From assembly GCA_947626755.1 (NCBI GenBank), contig CANQTP010000004.1, forward strand, positions 1-64,000: a stretch of 64,000 bases of DNA, written 5' to 3'. This DNA comes from an uncultured Clostridia bacterium (GTDB lineage Bacteria; Bacillota; Clostridia; Oscillospirales; Ruminococcaceae). The position numbers were made by a program, and so were the translations under genes. Positions 34,892-43,831 of this stretch are shown here, piece by piece (position 1 is the stretch's first letter; every line of letters starts with the position of its first letter). The notes below the pieces were generated by a model. That model did no database searches and was not told the DNA's origin. It saw nothing but the letters and a program-made list of their open reading frames with translations.

Positions 34892-35986
34892 TTAAATTCC
34901 CTTGGGTTTTTTGCCTTTAAGTCCGTAAACGAAGGTAAGCACTTCCGCAACTTCATGGTAGAAGCTGTAGGGGATCTCTCTTCCCAGATCAACGGATTTG
35001 TAAAGTCCTCTTGCCAGCGGAACATTTTCCACCATGGGAACGTTGCTTTCTTCGGCTTTGTCGATTATCCTGAATGCAAGATTGTCCGCGCCCTTTGCAA
35101 CCACAACAGGCGCTTTGTCTTTGTCCGCATCATAGCGGAGCGCGACTGCAAAATGTGTAGGGTTTCTTATAACAACGTCCGCATTGGGAACGTCCTGCAT
35201 CATTCTGCTCATAGCCATCTGCTGCTGTTTCTGACGGCGTTTGCTTTTGATCTGCGGGTCGCCTTCCATCTGCTTGAACTCTTCCTTGACTTCCTGCTTG
35301 GTCATCTTCATGTCCTTTTCCCACTTGTACTTCTGGAACAGAAAGTCTATCGCCGCAACGACTACAAAAACCGCCGCTATCTTCATGCATATGGAAAATA
35401 TCGCGTCCGCAACATATACAAGTCCTGCTCCCGCATCGAGCTGCATAAGTCTTGAAAATCCCGGGATCCTGTCGATTATCTCATTGTAAACGACTGCTAT
35501 AAGTATTACAAGCTTTACAATTGACTTTGCAAGTTCAAATATCGCACTTACCGAAAACATCTTGGCAATGCCCTTGAACGGATTCAGCTTGTCGAATTTG
35601 AACTGTATGGATTTCTTTGAAAATATGAATTTTGTCTGTATGCCCGTGACGATTATCGGCACAAGTATCGAAAGCAGAAGCACGGGACCTGCCGTCAGGA
35701 GCATTACCTTGCCCATTTCAAGTATAAGCTTGTAAGGCGTCTGCATTCCGTCAATAAGCGCGCCGTCGCCGCCCATTCCGCCGCCTGCTATGGAGAACCA
35801 GTATTTCATGCTGTCGATAACGGTGTTATACATGAATGAAGCCATCAGCCTTAATGTAAAGAATACAAGCAGGATAAATGCCGCCGTAACAACGTCCTTG
35901 CTCTGCATGACGTTGCCTTCTTTACGCTGTTCCCGCCGTTTATGGGGGGTCGCCTTTTCGGTTTTTTCGCCGCTGCTTTCGGGCAT
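34892..35986 (-). CDS. flhB: Flagellar export gate/specificity switch protein FlhB
   Basis: 364 residues. Four membrane helices occupy about residues 31-215, followed by the cytoplasmic autocleavage domain with NPTH at 275-278 (IRNPTHFAVALRYD), where the chain is cut between Asn and Pro during the hook-to-filament switch. AAAGGAGATAGACC precedes the ATG. Lies between fliR and flhA as usual. Confidence 0.97.
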   Translation of the reverse strand: MPESSGEKTEKATPHKRREQRKEGNVMQSKDVVTAAFILLVFFTLRLMASFMYNTVIDSMKYWFSIAGGGMGGDGALIDGMQTPYKLILEMGKVMLLTAGPVLLLSILVPIIVTGIQTKFIFSKKSIQFKFDKLNPFKGIAKMFSVSAIFELAKSIVKLVILIAVVYNEIIDRIPGFSRLMQLDAGAGLVYVADAIFSICMKIAAVFVVVAAIDFLFQKYKWEKDMKMTKQEVKEEFKQMEGDPQIKSKRRQKQQQMAMSRMMQDVPNADVVIRNPTHFAVALRYDADKDKAPVVVAKGADNLAFRIIDKAEESNVPMVENVPLARGLYKSVDLGREIPYSFYHEVAEVLTFVYGLKGKKPKGI

Positions 35987-36043
35987 GGTCTATCTCCTTT
36001 GAAAACGGGTCTTGCGGACAATTTCTATGTTAAACCGCAGACA

Positions 36044-36829
36044 TCAGGCTGCCGGAATGATCGAAAGATATTCTTCAAGAACTTCGAGCCAGCGCTCAAG
36101 GTACCTGTCTATAAAATCAGATATGGGAACTGCCGTAAGGAACAGCATTATAAATCCGAAGGCAACTTTCATCTGAATGTTCACAACCATTAGTTGTATC
36201 TGCGGAACGGATTTCATCAGCACGCCCATGCAGAATTCCATTATAAGCTCCGCCGCGATTATCGGCATTGCAAGCTTCATGACAAGCGCAAAAAGCACAG
36301 AAAAGAATGTAACTATATTATATCCCAGATCGGGGTTGAATCCTCCCCCGCCCACGGGAATAATGTCAAACGATACTACAAACAGCTTGATGTAGGACAT
36401 ATGGCAGTTTGTAACGAAAAAGTACAGATACAGCATAAAGCTGAGGAACGAGCCCATTATGGACATCTGCACATGAGTTTCGGGGTCAAAGACCTTTGCC
36501 ATTCCCAGACCCGACTGCATATCCATAACTTCGCCCGCGACCTGTATCATAAAGAAGAACATATCGGTTATGAAACCGATTATGATCCCGATAATGCTTT
36601 CCCTGAGTATCATCATCAGGTAAATGCCCGCCTGTCCACCGCTGTCAATGGGTTCAGGCTGCTTTATAAGAATGACTATATATGTAATGAATATCGAAAT
36701 GCCTATCTTGGCGATCACAGGGATATTTCTTCTTGAAAGAAGCGGGTTGAAAATGAATATACCCAGTATCCTTGCGAAAAACAGCAGATCGGTTTCAAAG
36801 CTGCCGTATAAAACAGTAAAGAAGTCCAA
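36044..36829 (-). CDS. fliR: Flagellar export gate protein FliR
   Basis: 261 residues with about six hydrophobic helices; FARILGIFIFNPLLSRRNIP at the N-terminus is typical of FliR. It starts with TTG after AAAGGAGCAGCTT. Part of the FliPQR core of the type III export gate in the membrane. Confidence 0.95.
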   Translation of the reverse strand: MDFFTVLYGSFETDLLFFARILGIFIFNPLLSRRNIPVIAKIGISIFITYIVILIKQPEPIDSGGQAGIYLMMILRESIIGIIIGFITDMFFFMIQVAGEVMDMQSGLGMAKVFDPETHVQMSIMGSFLSFMLYLYFFVTNCHMSYIKLFVVSFDIIPVGGGGFNPDLGYNIVTFFSVLFALVMKLAMPIIAAELIMEFCMGVLMKSVPQIQLMVVNIQMKVAFGFIMLFLTAVPISDFIDRYLERWLEVLEEYLSIIPAA

Positions 36830-36850
36830 AAGCTGCTCCTTTCACTGTCG

Positions 36851-37141
36851 TCAGCCGATACCCATGGTAGTCTGGCGGCTGATCTGATTTATTACTTCAA
36901 ATATCCTTTCAAGAAATTCGTTGCAGGAACTTATCATCATAGGCGCCATCAGAAGCAGCAGCACAACTATCGTCAGTGCTTTCGGCACAAATGTCAGAGT
37001 CTGTTCGTGGACCTGAGTTGCCGCCTGAAGAATGGCGATCACCAGACCGACGATCATGCTTATCAGGAGCAGCGGACCCGCTAATTTTATAGCAAGTATC
37101 AGAGCTTCTCTGAAGATCTGCAATACCATAGATTCCGTCAT
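36851..37141 (-). CDS. fliQ: Flagellar export gate protein FliQ
   Basis: 96 residues with two membrane helices (LAIKLAGPLLLISMIVGLVI and LTIVVLLLLMAPMM) and the ILQAATQVHEQTLTFVPK loop that defines FliQ. GAAGGAGGCAGACGGGC precedes the ATG. Between fliP and fliR as in other flagellar operons. Confidence 0.96.
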   Translation of the reverse strand: MTESMVLQIFREALILAIKLAGPLLLISMIVGLVIAILQAATQVHEQTLTFVPKALTIVVLLLLMAPMMISSCNEFLERIFEVINQISRQTTMGIG

Positions 37142-37183
37142 GCCCGTCTGCCTCCTTCCGATCCGCGGTCAAACTGCCGCATA

Positions 37184-38125
37184 CTATGTGTAAAATCCCG
37201 TAACAAGCGATTCTATAAGAAGCGTCCAACCGTCACAAAGTATGAAAAGCAGCAGCTTGAACGGTATGGACACCGTTGTAGGCGGCAGCATCATCATACC
37301 CATTGACATGAGCAGTGTAGACACGATAATATCTATTATCAGAAACGGTATGTACAGCAGGAAACCTATTTCAAATCCCAGTTTTATCTCGCTGAGTATG
37401 AATGCAGGGACAACCATTGTGAAGCTGATCTCCTCAAGAAATTCGTCCTGAGTTGTGGCTTCAACTTCCGTCCCCGTAAGTCCCATGAAGAAGTTCATGG
37501 ATTCGTTGCTTGTGTTTTTCAGCATCCATCTTTTTAACGGAACAGATGCCGCCTGAACTGCTTCAACCGTTGTATATTCTCCGTTTTTATAAGGAACATA
37601 TGCCACTTCGTTCATCTCTTCAATGACAGGGTTCATTATAAAAAGGGTAAGGAAAAGAGCAAGACCTATCATAACCTGATTCGGCGGAGTCTGCTGAACG
37701 CCCATTGCGTTTCTCAGAAGAGAAAACGAAATTATGATACGGGTAAAACACGTCAGCATTACCAGTATCGAAGGCGCAAGAGACAATATCGTTATCAGAA
37801 TGATCAGGTCTATAGTAGTTGAACTCTCGTTGATATTAAGCTGATCCAGAAGGCTCTCCGCATCGGGCTCGTCGTCTGTCAGCGGTCCGTCATAGGGAAG
37901 TTCCGTTGTGGTCTCCGCGTTCTGCTCGATCTCATCGGCAGGGACTTGCGTCTGCTCGGAGAAATAGTCCTGCGGATATGTAGTCTCCACATTGGGGATA
38001 GTTGTGACGAATCCCGTCACTCCCTCGTTGTCCATAGCCGCATGAGCGGTAAAGGCAGGAAATGCAAGCACCGCGGCACAGACCATGCCGACAGCAGCAA
38101 GTCTTTTAAAAATCATCTTTTTCAT
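37184..38125 (-). CDS. fliP: Flagellar export gate protein FliP
   Basis: 313 residues from the ATG at 38125, which overlaps the fliO end by 20 bases and follows AAAGGACGGGCGGA. It has a cleavable signal peptide (KKMIFKRLAAVGMVCAAVLA ... HAAMD), a ~60-residue acidic linker, then the FliP membrane core with FTRIIISFSLLRNAMGVQQT-PPNQVMIGL and the GFLLYIPFLIIDIIVSTLLM block. The linker is longer than in many FliP proteins. Confidence 0.95.
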   Translation of the reverse strand: MKKMIFKRLAAVGMVCAAVLAFPAFTAHAAMDNEGVTGFVTTIPNVETTYPQDYFSEQTQVPADEIEQNAETTTELPYDGPLTDDEPDAESLLDQLNINESSTTIDLIILITILSLAPSILVMLTCFTRIIISFSLLRNAMGVQQTPPNQVMIGLALFLTLFIMNPVIEEMNEVAYVPYKNGEYTTVEAVQAASVPLKRWMLKNTSNESMNFFMGLTGTEVEATTQDEFLEEISFTMVVPAFILSEIKLGFEIGFLLYIPFLIIDIIVSTLLMSMGMMMLPPTTVSIPFKLLLFILCDGWTLLIESLVTGFYT

Positions 38126-38525
38126 TCCGCCCGTCCTTTTCATTCCGCTCGCTTCCGCCGCCGTACATTTCCGGGATCTCTTCCGCGCGGTTCTTTTCCG
38201 CAAAAGCCTTTTTCAGGCTTTGCATGAACCCCGATGGTTCGGGAACATCTTCGTCCGCAATGTCCGACTCATCAAGGTCGCATATCTTGCTTACCGAACC
38301 CGTTGTTACCCCCAGAAGCATGGTTTTATTTCCAACGGTAATTATCATAAGCTGTTTATCCTGCGCAATGCCGATGGATTCTATGATCTTAATGCTGTTC
38401 TGCCCTCCGCGGAAGCCGCCGCTGTTGAACTTTTTTCTCAGCCAGCCTGCAAACCAGAAGGACAAGAACATCAATCCGATTATCCCCAGAAGCGCACAGA
38501 TAACGGTAAATACCTCTCCAAACAT
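38106..38525 (-). CDS. fliO: Flagellar biosynthesis protein FliO
   Basis: 139 residues. One N-terminal membrane helix (FTVICALLGIIGLMFLSFWF), a small soluble part (IKIIESIGIAQDKQLMIITV) and a charged tail. FliO assists FliP assembly. Poorly conserved as a family, but position between cheY and fliP and the helix-plus-QDKQLMII pattern support it. Ribosome site is weak; the cheY stop is 15 bases upstream. Confidence 0.88.
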   Translation of the reverse strand: MFGEVFTVICALLGIIGLMFLSFWFAGWLRKKFNSGGFRGGQNSIKIIESIGIAQDKQLMIITVGNKTMLLGVTTGSVSKICDLDESDIADEDVPEPSGFMQSLKKAFAEKNRAEEIPEMYGGGSERNEKDGRNEKDDF

Positions 38526-38540
38526 GAGGAAACGGACTCT

Positions 38541-38903
38541 TTAGCCGAGAACTTTCTGAACGGTCTGAAGAATTCTGTCCGCCTTGAAGGGCTTAACTAT
38601 AAAGTCAAGCGCACCAAGCTTGATAGCTTCAACTACCATAGCTTCCTGTCCCATAGCAGAGCACATTACTATCTTTGCTCCGGGATCTGACGCCTTGATG
38701 TCGCGCAGTGCTTCAATGCCTGTCTTGTTGGGCATTGTAATATCCATTATAACAAGGTCAGGCTTTTCGGCAGCATATGTAGTGCAGGCAATTTCGCCGT
38801 CGGAAGCTTCGAGAATGTTGGTGTAGCCGTTCTTTGTAAGAGCGTCCTTGATCATCATTCTCATAAAAGCGGCATCGTCTACAAGCATGATCTTCTTATC
38901 CAT
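38541..38903 (-). CDS. cheY: Chemotaxis response regulator CheY
   Basis: 120 residues, a single receiver domain. Asp9/Asp10 bind Mg, Asp54 in LVIMDITMPNKTG is the phosphoacceptor, Ser in VMCSAMGQ the switch residue and Lys in DFIVKPF the conserved lysine. CheY-P acts at FliM/FliY to set rotation. Lies between fliY and fliO as in Bacillus and Clostridium. The kinase gene cheA is not in the window. Confidence 0.96.
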   Translation of the reverse strand: MDKKIMLVDDAAFMRMMIKDALTKNGYTNILEASDGEIACTTYAAEKPDLVIMDITMPNKTGIEALRDIKASDPGAKIVMCSAMGQEAMVVEAIKLGALDFIVKPFKADRILQTVQKVLG

Positions 38904-39010
38904 AATAAACTCCGTTTCTCCGCCGTTAAAGAATATTTTTTCAGAATGCGCCGCGTTCGGCGGTAGCGTCGGCGCTGCTTAAATGTTTGCGAAATTTATA
39001 TTACAGAGGT
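38904..39010 (-). other. Spacer fliY-cheY with hairpin
   Basis: GCGCCG (38948-38953) pairs with CGGCGC (38970-38975). No U run follows on the minus strand, so it is more likely a processing or stability element than a terminator. Confidence 0.35.
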
Positions 39011-40351
39011 CTACTGTGCATTTCCTCCAAGGGTATCAAGGAATCTTGACTTTACTATCTCGGTGATCCTGACTGCAAAGTTATCGTCAATTACCACAAC
39101 GTCGCCCTTTGCAATGAGGTTTCCGTTTACGATTATGTCAACGGGAGCGCCCGCCTGTCTTTCAAGTTCTATGATAGTACCCTGTGAAAATTCCAGAATT
39201 TCCTTGACTTTCTTTATTGCCGAGCCTATCTCTACCGTAACATTAAGAGGAACGTTCATCAGCAGATTAAGGTTATCGTTCTGTTCCTGAGTAAGGGAAG
39301 CGTTCTGATACGTTCCGAAACTCTGGAGCTGTACGGGCTGTATATTAAGCGGTGCCTGCTGTATAGGCTGTACCGGCTGCTGATACCGGGGATAGGGCTG
39401 CTGCGGGTACATTCCCGGCTGCGGATACGGCATACCCTGCGGCGGCGGATACATTCCGCCCTGAGGATACATTCCGTAAGCGGCATTGGGATCCGATCCC
39501 GGCTGCGGATAGGGCATACCCTGCGGCGGCATTTGCTGAGGTGCGGGTTGTGGAGCAGGCTGAGGTGCCGCCTGCGGTGCAGGTGCGGGAGCAGGTTCTG
39601 ATGCTCCTCCGCCGTTCAGCAGAGCTTCTATTTCCGCCTGTGAAAGCGTTGCGCCTCCTCCGCCCGATGAGGACGGCGCAGGTGTCGGCGCGGGAGCAGG
39701 CGCGGATTCTTCTATATCGTCCATGATGTTGTTATATCCTGCCATCATCTTGTCAGCCATTTCCTTGGCAAGATCAATGGTAAGGACGGACATGAACTCC
39801 GAGTTTATAACTTCGTCAATGGTGAGATCGAATTTTACCGTACAAACATACGGCTCATTGGTGATCTCATATATTTCCGTCATCAGGTTGTTCTGACCCT
39901 CTTGGACCATAGCTTCCGGAGTGGAAATATCGACTGTTGTTTCAATAATTTCCGAAAGTGCCGTTGCGGAAGCGCCCATCATCTGGTTCATTACCTCGCA
40001 GACGGCGGAAATGTTCATTTCGTCAAACTGGAAATCGTCAGTGACTTCAAGAGGAAGTCCCATAAGCTGATTGAGTATAAGCTGAACATCGTTCTGCTTG
40101 AGTATCAGCACATTCTGACCGGAAACGCCCTGAGTATATTTTATTCTTACCATTATTGACGGCTCAAGCTCGGGAAACGCCAGTTCTTCGGTGCTTATGA
40201 CCTTTACATGGGGAGTTGTGATCCACACTTTTGCTGACAGCATATTTGAAATAGCTGTTGCAGCGGAACCCATGGTTATATTCATTATTTCACCAATGGC
40301 GTCCATCTCGACTTCGCCGAAGCCGTCGATGGTAATTTTTTCATCGCTCAT
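39011..40351 (-). CDS. fliY: Flagellar motor switch phosphatase FliY
   Basis: 446 residues. An N-terminal CheC-like domain with two phosphatase segments (MDAIGEIMNITMGSAATAIS and MNISAVCEVMNQMMGASATA), an unusually long Pro/Gln/Met/Tyr-rich linker (about residues 215-345), and a C-terminal FliN/SpoA domain (LNLLMNVPLNVTVEIGSAIK ... VVIDDNFAVRITEI). It is part of the C-ring and can dephosphorylate CheY-P. Replaces FliN in this lineage. Confidence 0.95.
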   Translation of the reverse strand: MSDEKITIDGFGEVEMDAIGEIMNITMGSAATAISNMLSAKVWITTPHVKVISTEELAFPELEPSIMVRIKYTQGVSGQNVLILKQNDVQLILNQLMGLPLEVTDDFQFDEMNISAVCEVMNQMMGASATALSEIIETTVDISTPEAMVQEGQNNLMTEIYEITNEPYVCTVKFDLTIDEVINSEFMSVLTIDLAKEMADKMMAGYNNIMDDIEESAPAPAPTPAPSSSGGGGATLSQAEIEALLNGGGASEPAPAPAPQAAPQPAPQPAPQQMPPQGMPYPQPGSDPNAAYGMYPQGGMYPPPQGMPYPQPGMYPQQPYPRYQQPVQPIQQAPLNIQPVQLQSFGTYQNASLTQEQNDNLNLLMNVPLNVTVEIGSAIKKVKEILEFSQGTIIELERQAGAPVDIIVNGNLIAKGDVVVIDDNFAVRITEIVKSRFLDTLGGNAQ

Positions 40352-40401
40352 TGTATGTAACCTTCCTTTCCGTTATTCGGATACTTTAAATAGAAGCCGG
40401 G

Positions 40402-41412
40402 TCACTTGCCGAGATCTTTGTAGATATTGTCTATTTTGACAGCTTTTCTGTTGTTTTTGATGCCAAGCTTCCCGTCAAACCAAAGATTGTTCCCTATCTT
40501 AACGTTGATATTCTTGTCTATCGGCATATTCAGCGGTATCACGTCATTTACCTGAAGCGTAAGAACATCGTAAAGGTCAAGTTTGGTTTCGCACAGTACA
40601 GCGTCTATTTTAAGATCGGAATCTTTAATAGCGTCAAGCAGCGAGACCCGTCTTTCTTTTTCTTTTTTCGGATCAAGCTTTTTGGAAGTTCTCGACCATC
40701 TGTCGCCGAACTTTGACATTATTGATTCAAGATTCATAGCGGGAATACAAAAGGTCATTGTATTTTTTATTCCCTTGAGTTCAATTTCCAGAACCACTAA
40801 TATTACTACCTCATCGGGGGAGATCGTCTGCATGACTCTGGCGTTTGTCTCTATGGTTGTTATTGTAGGATTTACGTCTATGTATGTTCCCCAAGGTTCT
40901 TTCAGGAGAGCAGCCATCTTGTTGAGCACTGTTGAGTAGATGCCCACTTCTATTTCCGTGTAGTCTCTGTTCTGATCGACGTAATCTCCCGCGCCGCCCA
41001 TAAGTCTGTCCATCATGGACATTGCGATGGGGTTGGAAACTTCCATTATGCAGTTTGTTTCCATAACGTCGTCATCGGTTATTCCCATATTGACCATCGA
41101 CATCATAACATAGTCAGGGAGAGCGTTGTTGAATTCGTAGTACAGCTGTTCTTCTATCTGAAGGACTTCCACCTTGCAGTAAATTCTCATAAGTCCCGTC
41201 AGGAATGAGGAGAGCAGTCTGGAATAGTTCTCAAAAATACCGTCTATGACTTTAAGCTGTTCCTTGGTGAACTTTTTAGGCATCTTAAAGTCATAATTCT
41301 TTATCTTCTGTTCCTTTGCCTGTTCTTCTATTTCCTCAAAGGCTTTTGAACCTTCAGCCGAAAAGCTGTTCAGCAGCGCGTCTATCTGGCTTTGTGACAG
41401 TACATCAGCCAT
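40402..41412 (-). CDS. fliM: Flagellar motor switch protein FliM
   Basis: 336 residues. The N-terminal VLSQSQIDALLNSFSAEG is the CheY-P-binding peptide; the middle CheC-like domain has YNFKMP-type KNYDFKMPKKFTKEQLKVID and GGAGDYVDQNRDYTEIE; the C-terminal SpoA domain has LQVNDVIPLNMPIDKNINV. Forms the C-ring with FliG and FliY. The usual upstream neighbour fliL is missing; motB precedes it. Confidence 0.96.
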   Translation of the reverse strand: MADVLSQSQIDALLNSFSAEGSKAFEEIEEQAKEQKIKNYDFKMPKKFTKEQLKVIDGIFENYSRLLSSFLTGLMRIYCKVEVLQIEEQLYYEFNNALPDYVMMSMVNMGITDDDVMETNCIMEVSNPIAMSMMDRLMGGAGDYVDQNRDYTEIEVGIYSTVLNKMAALLKEPWGTYIDVNPTITTIETNARVMQTISPDEVVILVVLEIELKGIKNTMTFCIPAMNLESIMSKFGDRWSRTSKKLDPKKEKERRVSLLDAIKDSDLKIDAVLCETKLDLYDVLTLQVNDVIPLNMPIDKNINVKIGNNLWFDGKLGIKNNRKAVKIDNIYKDLGK

Positions 41413-41494
41413 TTTATCTGCTACCTTTCTTTCTCCAAGTTAAACTATCGGGATCACCCTTTGATAATTCGCCCGCTTTCATAGATATGTAAAT

Positions 41495-42415
41495 TTATCC
41501 GTCAGACTTAAGACTTGCGAGCATATCTTCCTTTGAAACGTACTCTCTTGTAGGATCGGAGCGTCCGTTATCTGCTATCTCCTCGGGCGGAGCTTCCTGA
41601 ACGGGAACGCTTCCGTTCTCATCGGAGGGCTGAACGAATCCCGTACCGTATTCGAGCCGGAACAGTTCGTTCACGACTTCCGGATCGGTGAAATCCACAT
41701 CGTTACGCACAAAGATTATCTCAACACGTCTGTTCTGCCGTCGTCCTTCCTCGCTGTCGTTATTGTCAACGGGGCGATACTTTCCGTATCCCGCCGAAGA
41801 AAACTTATCGGGTTCGCAGGCGTCAAGGCTTATCATATAGTTGATAACGGCGTTTGCACGTCCTGCGGAAAGGCTCCACTCGTTCACGTCCGAATTTGCC
41901 GCGCCTGCGGTGTGTCCGCTGACTTTGATCGCGTAGATACGCTCGCTTACGCTGCGGATACCGTCGGAAATAACATCAAGGATATATTTGCCTTCGTCAA
42001 GGAGAACATCGCTGTCCCCCGCGAAGAAGATATTATCCCTGAACCTCATGTAAACGCCTGTGCTGGACATTTCCACACTTACGCTTTCCTGAAGTTCATT
42101 GGTTTTTATTACCTCTTTGAGGTACATATAGAAATCTTCAAAATCCACTACCTGCCCTTCGTCCTGAACTTCAGGGACAACATCATCATAGATGGCGGCA
42201 GGGTCATTTTCCAGATTGGCGTCGTCCACAACGCGGATAGTTTCTTCGGTAGAAACTTTAGAAAGCGCGGAAACGATATACTGCCACTTGCTGGAATCCA
42301 TATTTGACATTGAATACAAGAGAACGAAGAATGTAAGCACCAGCGTGATCATATCACCATAGGTGTCCATCCAGCTTCCGCCTTCCTCCTCTTGGGACTG
42401 TCTTTTCTTAGCCAA
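41495..42415 (-). CDS. motB: Flagellar stator protein MotB
   Basis: 306 residues starting with TTG after GGGAGGGATAAGCA. One membrane helix near residues 16-37 carries the proton-channel Asp in WMDTYGDMITLVLTFFVLL. The C-terminal OmpA-like peptidoglycan-binding domain has VSGHTAGAANSDVNEWSLSA and GRRQNRRVEIIF. Followed by an acidic tail. Pairs with MotA. A 199-bp gap with a promoter candidate separates it from motA. Confidence 0.95.
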   Translation of the reverse strand: MAKKRQSQEEEGGSWMDTYGDMITLVLTFFVLLYSMSNMDSSKWQYIVSALSKVSTEETIRVVDDANLENDPAAIYDDVVPEVQDEGQVVDFEDFYMYLKEVIKTNELQESVSVEMSSTGVYMRFRDNIFFAGDSDVLLDEGKYILDVISDGIRSVSERIYAIKVSGHTAGAANSDVNEWSLSAGRANAVINYMISLDACEPDKFSSAGYGKYRPVDNNDSEEGRRQNRRVEIIFVRNDVDFTDPEVVNELFRLEYGTGFVQPSDENGSVPVQEAPPEEIADNGRSDPTREYVSKEDMLASLKSDG

Positions 42416-42474
42416 TGCTTATCCCTCCCTTGTGGGTAAAAGACGCAAAAATGCATAATAAATTCAGTTTAGTT

Positions 42475-42503
42475 ATTATAGCACATTTTTTAACTGATTT
42501 AAA
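42475..42503 (-). promoter_or_regulatory. Possible internal promoter before motB
   Basis: Minus strand TTTAAA (42503-42498), 17-bp spacer, TATAAT (42480-42475), within the AT-rich motA-motB gap. Confidence 0.45.
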
Positions 42504-42614
42504 GCATATTTTATAAATTTTACGGATAAAGTTTCAACAGAATTTTTCGCAAACTTTTAGTTATTTTGCACATTTAAACGATTAACAAGTCTACAATTTG
42601 CAGATAGTTCACAG

Positions 42615-43418
42615 TTATTCGCCCTCGGAAGCTGCCGCCGCAGGTTGTTTCTTCGGAACGTGGGAAGCAGGGAGCATCATTCTCAGCTTTTCTTCAACGT
42701 AACGGGGGTTTGCGCCTGAAATTATCGCCAGCGTTCCTTCCTCAACTATCTGCATACAGAGAATTTCCTGATTGTGATTGTATTTACAAAGGTTGCCTAT
42801 AGGCGTGAATATAAGGTGGGCAAGGATACAGCCGTAGAACGTTGTAACCAGCGCCGTGGACATACCTTGTCCGAGGGATGACGCCGAGTTCGGGTCGGAC
42901 GGGTCAAGTGACGCAAGCATATTGATAAGTCCTATCAGCGTACCGATCATACCCATGGCAGGCGCAACTGCCGAACCTTTTACCCAGAGCGCGTAGTTGT
43001 TCTCGTGACGTTCGCATATGAAGTTTATGGAATCGTCCAGCATACTCTGTACCTTATCGGAGTCGTTTGCGTCAACGATAAGCATGAGCGCGGACTTCAT
43101 AAACGGGTCGGGACAAGCGTTTGCAGCCTCTTCAAGTGCAAGAATACCTTTCATACGGGCGGTCTTGCAGTGTTCCACCATGTCGTTTATGTACTTGTCA
43201 GGATCGTATTTTGTAGGAAAAAACGCTTCTTTCAGCATTTTGGGGACTTTCGTCAGTACCGACAGCGGGTAAATGAATACCAGCGCACCGATAGTACCGC
43301 CCAGAACGATGGCTATGGAAGCAGGATCGAAGAATCCGCTGAGTTCACCGCCTGTGGTGATACCCCAAACTATAAGTCCTATTGCAAGCACAAAGCCTAT
43401 AATACCTGAAATGTTCAT
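42615..43418 (-). CDS. motA: Flagellar stator protein MotA
   Basis: 267 residues with four membrane helices. N-terminal GIIGFVLAIGLIVWGITTGG and FFDPASIAIVLGGTIGALVF, the cytoplasmic KGILALEEAANACPDPFMK region with charged residues that contact FliG, and the C-terminal pair with KGSAVAPAMGMIGTLIGLIN. Five of these surround each MotB dimer. GAGGAAGTTTTT precedes the ATG. Follows flbD. Confidence 0.96.
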   Translation of the reverse strand: MNISGIIGFVLAIGLIVWGITTGGELSGFFDPASIAIVLGGTIGALVFIYPLSVLTKVPKMLKEAFFPTKYDPDKYINDMVEHCKTARMKGILALEEAANACPDPFMKSALMLIVDANDSDKVQSMLDDSINFICERHENNYALWVKGSAVAPAMGMIGTLIGLINMLASLDPSDPNSASSLGQGMSTALVTTFYGCILAHLIFTPIGNLCKYNHNQEILCMQIVEEGTLAIISGANPRYVEEKLRMMLPASHVPKKQPAAAASEGE

Positions 43419-43472
43419 AAAAACTTCCTCCGATATTAAATTTTATATGAAAAGGCGAAACGCCGTTGTTTT

Positions 43473-43670
43473 CTAATTAAGGTTATCGTCTCTGAGACAT
43501 TTTCTGCGGAACTCTGCGGACTTGTTCATGATCTCTTCCACCGTTTCTTGTACAAGATAGCTGTGTCCGTTCTGCATAACTACCACCGTATCGGGAGTTT
43601 CTTCCGCTATCTCAATAAAGTTCTCATTCAGAAGTATTACTGTACCGTTTATCCTGTTAAGTATTATCAT
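43473..43670 (-). CDS. flbD: FlbD/SwrD family flagellar protein
   Basis: 65 residues from the ATG at 43670 (AAAGGAACAG upstream). MIILNRINGTVILLNENFIE and TPDTVVVMQNGHSYLVQET match FlbD (SwrD in Bacillus), a small protein encoded after flgE that promotes stator function and motor torque. An in-frame ATG 18 bases earlier overlaps the ribosome site. Confidence 0.93.
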   Translation of the reverse strand: MIILNRINGTVILLNENFIEIAEETPDTVVVMQNGHSYLVQETVEEIMNKSAEFRRKCLRDDNLN

Positions 43671-43706
43671 AATATCTGTTCCTTTCAAGGAAATATATCG
43701 CTGTCA

Positions 43707-43742
43707 CGCAGCGGAAATTTCCGACGGAAAACTTCCGCTGCG
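43707..43742 (-). other. Strong hairpin between flgE and flbD
   Basis: CGCAGCGGAA (43707-43716) and TTCCGCTGCG (43733-43742) form a perfect 10-bp stem in the 161-bp gap. No U run follows on the coding strand, so it may protect or process the upstream hook mRNA rather than terminate it. Confidence 0.45.
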
Positions 43743-43831
43743 CCGCGAAATGATTTGTCAGAGGGATACTTCCGCCGAGCCCGCCAAAGCCCTGCGGAGA
43801 CCGCTTTTCTCAAAAAACGGGATAGGAAAAA

